Below are positions 57,854 to 64,000 of a DNA stretch of 64,000 bases, piece by piece. How positions within the stretch are numbered: position 1 is the stretch's first letter; each line of letters starts with the position of its first letter. Origin of the DNA: Megascapheus bottae (Eukaryota > Chordata > Mammalia > Rodentia > Geomyidae); assembly GCA_024803745.1 (NCBI GenBank), contig JANJXV010000013.1, positions 5,332,001 through 5,396,000 on the forward strand, given 5' to 3'. Made by a program: the position numbers and the translations under genes. Below the pieces are notes generated by a model, which saw nothing but the letters and a program-made list of their open reading frames with translations, did no database searches and was not told the origin of the DNA.

Positions 57854-59485
57854 CCAGAGAGTTCTACGTGAATTTGAGTGTGTTCACAAGCATATTACAT
57901 TCTCCACATCTCCCTGGAGAGAGGCATGCTTTATGATAGACAAACCACTATATAGAAGATGTTTATAATATACATGTTGGCTTTTAAAATCCAAAACAGA
58001 TTCTAAAGCAAGAAATGCATTTTACATGCTCCTTGGATTCAATTTCTTTATAGCCTAGAGGCTACTTTGATTTCCAGGGGTTTCTTTCATTTCTGAGAAC
58101 ATAGAGATTTGAATTTAGGCAATTTCCACTGATCTTGAGAAAACTATTCACCCAAAGTGGCTAAAGGATAACACTTCTATTTTTTGAGAAGGAGAATTAA
58201 CCTGTATCACTGCATTCTAATAACAACTAGTATGCATCTAGCTGTGCAACTGAGCAGTTGGCAATCAGTTTTAAAAACAAGCTCAAAGCCTCCTCACCCT
58301 GCCCCTGGGGTAAGAAAGTAGACTTGCAGGACTTGAGAACATTGGATTGCCCTCAGACTTGGGGAGGGGGCTTGCCCCAGTCAATGCATCCTTTCTTCTC
58401 TCCCTAGCTCCATTCACCCCTCCTTGAACATGTATATGGGATGTTCTTGGCTAGACTAGTATCTCCTTTAATGTAGAACAATGAATCACATGAATTTTAG
58501 AATTTGTTTATGTTAATTCATTATAAATAAGGGCAAGGACTGTGTCTTCTCACAGTAGATGATTAGATTGGATAATAAAGACTTCACTGGCTGTAAAGGT
58601 CTAATGAAATGCAAAATTAAAATGAATGTTTTTACTAAAATTTTTAATTTTTTTTTAATAAAAAGGGTATAATTAGTGATTAGTACTGTTTTAAAATAGG
58701 AGAAGCATTGGCCAAGTGTTTTGTTTTTACAAAGCAGTTTGAGTAGTAATGGAGTTTTTCTGTTAATCTTGTAGCTTGGGTTACTGAGTGTCTTCTGTAT
58801 GTTTCTGTGAATTGTCATACCCCTTTCTAAGTTGGGATCAGTGCTCAACCTTTTATCTTTTGATGTTTGCATCTCGACAAAAGTTTCTTATGAGCAAAGT
58901 TTGGGACAATGTCAAATTCCTTAGGACACCTTGATTTTTTTTCATGCCTACTACTTTATTCATGTATGGCCACATGTTTGCCTCTGTTGAGTTCCTTTCT
59001 CACCGGTGGCTCTGCCAGCAATTCCCTAACCACCTGTTGCTCTGTAGTTCAACGTCTCATTTATATTTCACACTTAAAGTTACTGCTTTTTTTATCCCTC
59101 TGGCTTGTTTTCATGTTTGTTGCAAAGTTCCTCTTTGGATGACTGCTTTTTGTAAAATGTCAGTTTGGTTTAGCCCTGTAGACAAACAGGTAAAATAGGC
59201 ACACATTTGCTATCTATGAATAAGCTAATAAAAAGAGCTCTTTAACCAATTATCTGTAGCGCTGGGAAGACCTGACAAGGTTAGAGGTCATGATTCACAT
59301 GTGTGGTTGAGTAGTAATTGGTGAATATGAACGTTTGATCTACCGTGAGTGAAAATTTTAACTTAAATTTGAATTGTGTTGTGGGGTCTGGTGTTACTTC
59401 ATTAAGTCATGGTGATGGAAAGTTCTGCAGATTGGAACCATCAAATAAAAATTTGTAAGTTGCTCAATGATAATGAAGGAAGTTT

Positions 59486-59842
59486 TGCATTCCTATGGAG
59501 CTCAGTTTTGTGGTCTCCTTTGCCCTCTCCTATCTTCCTTTTCTTCCCGCCCCTCTGTTTCTAAAGTGTATGAAATAACTGTGAAAGCATACCTTTTGAA
59601 ATCTGGCTTTGAACAAGTCAGTGAACTCAGAGACTCCATGGAAAAAGTCAGTGAACTCTGTAGCTGACATCTGTAACCCTAGCTTGTTAGGAGGTTAAGA
59701 CCTGGAGGACTGAGGTTGGAAGCTAGCCTGAACAGAAATGTTTGACTCCCATTTCTATTTAACCAGCAAAATACTGGATTGGAGCTGTAGCTTAGGTGGT
59801 GAGGGCAAAGGAGACCACGAAACTGAGTTCCATATGAATGCA
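59486..59842. repeat. 42-bp inverted copies, the second inside a SINE
   Basis: 59486-59527 (TGCATTCCTATGGAGCTCAG...) and the reverse complement of 59801-59842 (GAGGGCAAAGGAGACCACGA...) match at 39 of 42 positions without gaps. The second copy interrupts the right monomer of the SINE at 59655-59900. Confidence 0.93.
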
Positions 59843-59900
59843 CCAGACTTGAGCAAGAAATCCAAGTGAGAGCACAAAGCTCTGAGATGAAACCTCCATA
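59655..59900 (+). mobile_element. B1-type dimeric SINE with a 42-bp insert
   Basis: CTGACATCTGTAACCCTAGC, then GGAGCTGTAGCTTAGGTGGT, then non-SINE insert (59801-59842), then the SINE resumes CAGACTTGAGCAAGAAATCC. Confidence 0.85.

Positions 59901-59938
<38 letters not shown>
59901..59938. repeat. (CA)n microsatellite at a SINE tail
   Basis: About 19 CA units directly after CATACT at the SINE end. Confidence 0.97.
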
Positions 59939-59940
<2 letters not shown>

Positions 59941-60872
59941 ATTCTGTACAGATTCATGCAGAGGCAGTGCTGAGCGTCCTTAGGCCTCCAGGGGTGTTTG
60001 GAAGTGGGAGTTGGGAGTTCCTCACTTCTCCTGGATAAGGAATCAGTATCTGACGGAGGAGATGGCTTGACTACTGGACTTCTCTAAACCAGTGGGGAAA
60101 AGGGTCTTACATGAGACAAACCGACTCAGTCCTCTCTTTTTTTCCCCACCACTGTACTAAAATTTAGCTTAAAAGAGAAAGATAATGCTAAATTTACCCT
60201 TTGATCTTGCAGAATTTACATGCCAAAGTGGGCTACAAATCCTATAGACATAGCATGTGGTTGTTAGTGGTTCTGATGGACATGGGTTCATGGAACCTGT
60301 CACTTCCTGCCTCTAGAAGTGAACGTCCTACGTTATTTAACCGAGCATTTGCTGGGCCTCACAGGCCCATCATTTTTGTACCTGAAGATTATAGTAATTA
60401 CTCTCTATGGCTCTTCAGTGTCTTGAAGATGAAGAATGCAGTGCATTTAAAGTAATGTCTGTGTAGACTAAAAGCTTGGGGTACAAAGAGTTGGCTTACT
60501 CATAATTCAGGTAGATGTGGCTCTTTTTTTAAAAGCAAAATTGTGTTTATTTAGAAGCTTTCAGAAAGTCAAAACAGCCACAACTTTTTTTTCTTTTGCA
60601 ATTAGAGTGGTATTCACTTAACATAACAATTATTTTGTGTAAGCTACATCTTTGGCTTAAAAAAAAGAAAAACCCTAGCAAACCACTTATAACTTGTGCT
60701 GTACACCAAGAATTTGCAAGAAAAGACAATGTGTATTTTAAAAACAGTTTACATAGCCTTACATTTCTGTTTCCTTTAAAAGGAATTGTGCAAGTGATTT
60801 AAATGCATGATACACGAGGAAAAAGAAAACCAGTAGAATCAACTTTCTCATTGGTGTCAACTTCCTTTTCTG

Positions 60873-60993
60873 CTTTCCTCAAGGCTAGCACTCTACCACT
60901 TGAGCCACAGCACTGCTTCTGGCTTTTCTGTGTATGTGGTACTGAGTACATGCTAGGCAAGCATTCTACCACTAGGCCAACCTCCCTGTCCCT
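60873..60993 (-). mobile_element. ID-type dimeric SINE, tail-truncated
   Basis: CCTCAAGGCTAGCACTCTACC to CTACCACTAGGCCAACCTCC. The end of the right monomer is missing. Confidence 0.88.
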
Positions 60994-61114
60994 CTTCCTT
61001 CTCTTCCCTCTCTTCCTTCTCTTCTTTCTTTCCATCTTTTCAGCCTGGACAACTCTTCAGCTGCATCTGGTTTTACTATAGCTTTGTGGACATGAATATT
61101 TTATTATTATTTTT

Positions 61115-61335
61115 TGGGGGGTGTCATGGGGCTTAGACTCTGGGCCTGAGCAATGTCCGTGAGCTCTTCAGCTCAAGGCTATAACCTTACCCTTGAGCCA
61201 AGCCCCACTTGCCATTTTCTAGAGGTTAAATGGAGATAAGAGTTTCAGGCCCTTTTGTGCCTGGGCTGGCTTTGAACCTTGATCCTCAGATCTTAGCCTC
61301 CTTAGTAGCTAGGATTACAGGCATGGGGCATTGAG
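61115..61335 (-). mobile_element. B1-type dimeric SINE, full length
   Basis: TTAGACTCTGGGCCTGAGCA to TAGTAGCTAGGATTACAGGC. The L1-hotspot motif CCATTTTCTAGAGG (61213-61226) is intact here. Confidence 0.93.
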
Positions 61336-62040
61336 CACTTCTTAGACTGAGAAGTTGATGTAAGCATGTGGGTGCTGCTGCTTGAGCTCTTCCTGCATAA
61401 AGAAAGAATATGTATCACATTTTGCCTCTTAGCTTCTTAGGGTCTCCTTGGCCCATGTTTAATTGTTTTTGCTCAGGACGGGGAAGTTGTCCAGGTCTTT
61501 CTCTGGAGAGCTCAATGTACTGAGCTCTCACAATGCTATCATAATGTCATTCTTTTCATTAAGATTGTTCTGACCATAGTCTATAGAGTTCTGATTGCAG
61601 TGTCAGAGTGTAATAGATGGAAATTAAGGGAAGTCACCTATCTAGTCTGTGGAGACAAAGACTAAGAGCATCTTATGGGTCTTCACTGGATGAATCTGCG
61701 TTCTTTTCTGTGTCTGTAGAATCAGTTTGTGATACCAACTCTTGAGGAACACTTCCTGTGGTGGGGTGGTGAGATGCCTTTTCATAGCTTTCAGGATCCA
61801 GGCCCACAGGACTCGTAGTGGCCAGGCCTCTCTTCATTCTGTGATAATGGAGATAGTTCACCCATAATGAATGGCTGTTTCAGGACCTTTCCTCTAAGCT
61901 GCACCTGTCACAGTATGTCCCCAGCTCTGTGCTCACACTTGGAGACTTTCCAAGAAAGTGACTAAAAGTCACTGTGCTACTTTCGATTACTGTGGTAGGA
62001 TAATTAAGGAAATGAACTTTATTTAAAAAAATTACTTTAG

Positions 62041-62238
62041 CCGGGAGTTTGGCCTAGTGGTAGAGTGCTTGCCTAGCATGCACGAAGACCCAGGTTTGAT
62101 TCCTCGGTACCACATACATAGAAAAAAAGCCGGAAATGGTGCTGAGGCTCAAGTGGTAGAGTGCTAAGCCTTGAGAAAGTCCAAGGACAGTGCTCAGGCC
62201 CTGAACCCAAGCCCAGGACTGGCAAAAAAAAAAAAATT
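62041..62238 (+). mobile_element. ID-type dimeric SINE, full length, close to consensus
   Basis: CCGGGAGTTTGGCCTAGTGG, then CAGGTTTGATTCCTCGGTACC, then GCTGAGGCTCAAGTGGTAGAG, then CAGGACTGGCAAAAAAAAAA. Confidence 0.94.
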
Positions 62239-62682
62239 AGCCACAAGTAATGCTCATGCCTGTCAACACAAGGCCATGTGCGACTACCACCACCATCTCC
62301 AAATAAAAGGAAAGGAGGAGAGGAATGGAAGAAAGGAGGAAGGGAAAAGAGAAGGAAATACTTATTTTGGCATATATAGAGGTTTTCCTCCATGTTCTTG
62401 GCTCCTATGTTTTAGGAAAGGAGCATCGTGGTAGCGCTTTGTTGCTTACCACATGTCAGCCAGGAAAAATCAAGCAGTGAAGGACAACTATAAACCAAAA
62501 ATAAATACCATCCAAAAGTATGGCTTATTCCTCCAACCAGATCCTATTTCCTCATAGCCCATTAAGTATGAGTTCATCAGTACATTAACCCACTGAAAAA
62601 GTTTTATGCCCTCATGATTCAATCATCTTTCAACCATGCTACCAACTAAGGACTAAACTTTCAACAATTGGTGGGTGGCAGG

Positions 62683-62749
62683 ATTCTTTTTAGAAATAAA
62701 TTCTTTTAGAATCAATTCTTTTAAAAATAAATTCTTTTAGAAATAAATT
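62683..62749. repeat. short tandem repeat TTCTTTTAGAAATAAA
   Basis: Four imperfect units of 15-16 bp (TTCTTTTTAGAAATAAA, TTCTTTTAGAATCAA, TTCTTTTAAAAATAAA, TTCTTTTAGAAATAAA). Confidence 0.85.
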
Positions 62750-62875
62750 ATGATTAAGTTTGACTGATACGTGGGCTGTGGCTTCCAGTGGAGTAGTAGG
62801 GTAAGGGGAATTCAGATTCAATAGTTCTGGAGTAGATCAGAGGCACCCACCTTGGAAGTTTCCCAGATGAGGTTT

Positions 62876-62965
62876 GGGTGAGGTTAAGAACTACTGGTAG
62901 AGTGCCAGCTTTGGATGGCATTTTAAATCAAGAACATGGGGCACTGAGTCCAATACAGGGACCAA
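62876..62965 (+). mobile_element. ID/right-monomer relic
   Basis: AACTACTGGTAGAGTGCCAGC and CACTGAGTCCAATACAGGGAC resemble SINE A- and B-box regions. Weak. Confidence 0.4.
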
Positions 62966-63079
62966 ACAAAGATACCCAAAAGAACTTTATTCCTCATTCC
63001 TTTTATTCCAGCCCTATGTTACCTCAGCAATTTCTTAATTATATGGATTCAGCGCAAAGAATGGTCTAACTCGCCCCTG

Positions 63080-63530
63080 GGCTCCCTGACTTCCTTTGCT
63101 GTCTCTTAGTCCACTCTGTAATTTGTCACAGTTACCTTGTTGAAATGAAAGTTGCATTGCCACGATTCCAAGCTCCTAGCCACCAAGAACCATTCCTTGT
63201 TTCCTGAGCATGGGCTCTTCACACTTTCATGCACTTTCCTCCTGTTACCACATCTTTGCTAGCTGTGCTACATGTTTTTGGTCTGTCCTGGGGCTTGAAC
63301 TTAGGTCTTGAGCATTGTCCTTGAGCTTTCTGAAGATTAGCACCCTACGACTTGAGCCAGAGCACAATTCTAGCTTTTTCTGTGTATGTGGTACTGAGGA
63401 ATCAAACCCAAGGCTTCGTGCATGCTAGGCAAGCACTCTACCACCGTGCCACACTACTAGCCCATAGTCTGGACTTAAACCTTGTACATCCTCAGAGTGA
63501 GTTGCCCTTCATGCGGTACCTTAAAGCATT
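63080..63530 (+). mobile_element. L2 3' portion split by a SINE
   Basis: GTCCACTCTGTAATTTGTCAC, then CATGGGCTCTTCACACTTTC on the left of the SINE and CAGAGTGAGTTGCCCTTCATG on the right follow the L2 3' order. Confidence 0.45.
63275..63465 (-). mobile_element. ID-type dimeric SINE, full length
   Basis: GTCTGTCCTGGGGCTTGAAC to CTAGGCAAGCACTCTACCAC, reverse orientation. Confidence 0.92.
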
Positions 63531-64000
63531 GTCAAACAATTTGTTTTATTGGAAATAAATTGCTTATGAGTGGTCTGTCCTTCCAAAGATATGTGCTGCA
63601 CATGTGTCTAGACTTTCTTGAAGCAGATGGATCACTGGAAGGGGTGGATTGGTAGATATGAGGGAGAACCTGACTTCACTCTGGCATTACAAACTAAACA
63701 GAACATCACAACTGATTCCTGCCTGATTCCAAAGGGGGAGCTCATGGGGTAGCCTAACTTATTCTTCAAAGCCTAACTGCCACAACACTGGGTTCACTCT
63801 TTGTAGCATAGAAGTGATGATATATCATCCCTAGAAAGGGTGTTTCTCCAAAGCAAAGCAGCCAACGGTATTTTTTTTTCTCCCCATGTTTGATAGGCAG
63901 ACACTGCAATCAGCTGTTGTGATAGCTATAATCAATTAGCTTGTGGGATGTTTTTCTCCATCTGCACTAATTGAGCAGTTGCTGCTGTTTTTATTTTTGT

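Larger units (their letters stand above)
10818..64000 (+). other. DLG2: DLG2 intron downstream of the PDZ3 exon (incomplete)
   Basis: The expected next exon would encode DYARFEAKIHDLREQMMNHS and the following residues. I did not find it in the remaining 53 kb, so this intron probably extends past the window. Stretches where I see no repeat or gene include about 11.0-13.2, 13.45-15.7, 16.3-18.6, 21.4-23.3, 23.55-24.95, 26.45-27.55, 30.1-30.9, 31.4-32.4, 33.3-33.9, 36.5-37.9, 43.9-44.9, 49.25-50.5, 54.6-55.8, 57.86-59.6 and 61.35-62.0 kb. These are AT-rich, CpG-poor intron. Scanning was by eye, so a short exon could have been missed. Confidence 0.75.

Overview
This is nuclear DNA from a mammal and it is almost entirely intron. 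The best indicator of the host is the repeat content. About fifty copies belong to two dimeric SINE families that share one right-hand monomer. One family has a tRNA-Ala/ID-like left half. The other has a B1-like (7SL-related) left half. The ID-like dimer matches what I recall of IDL-Geo, a SINE described only from geomyoid rodents (pocket mice, kangaroo rats, pocket gophers), so a heteromyid or geomyid rodent is the most likely source. This rests on pattern recognition, not on a database search.

The only protein-coding exon I can support is a 103-nt internal exon at 10715-10817 (+). It encodes the C-terminal part of the third PDZ domain of DLG2 (PSD-93/chapsyn-110), a postsynaptic MAGUK scaffold. 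The gene reads left to right. Bases 1-10714 are the upstream intron and the remaining ~53 kb are the start of a large downstream intron whose next constitutive exon I could not find here. At about 56.42-56.56 kb lies a short CpG-rich, GC-box-containing patch, the only one in the window. It is followed by an ATG and a splice donor in phase 1, the same phase as the end of the PDZ3 exon. I read it as a candidate intragenic promoter and alternative first exon for a short DLG2 isoform without PDZ domains (SH3-GK only).

Layout: 0-9.5 kb is SINE-dense intron with an old L1. 9.5-13.2 kb is a SINE-free stretch around the exon. 13-25 kb is sparse old SINEs, an L1 3' end and MIR/L2 relics. 25-38 kb is mixed SINEs, L2/MIR and long microsatellites. 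38-52 kb is rich in 5'-truncated young L1 copies, with one inverted (twin-primed) copy and one nested in a SINE. 52-64 kb is SINEs plus the candidate promoter. Many microsatellites start directly at SINE 3' ends.

Non-routine structures include two independent L1 insertions at the equivalent position of two SINE copies (one only 31 nt long, with a perfect target-site duplication), an inverted templated insertion of a nearby 42-nt segment inside a SINE, two short tandem duplications, and a 17-bp perfect inverted repeat. I found no rRNA, functional tRNA gene, CRISPR array, operon or virus-like gene. Most open reading frames in the window are chance or repeat-derived.
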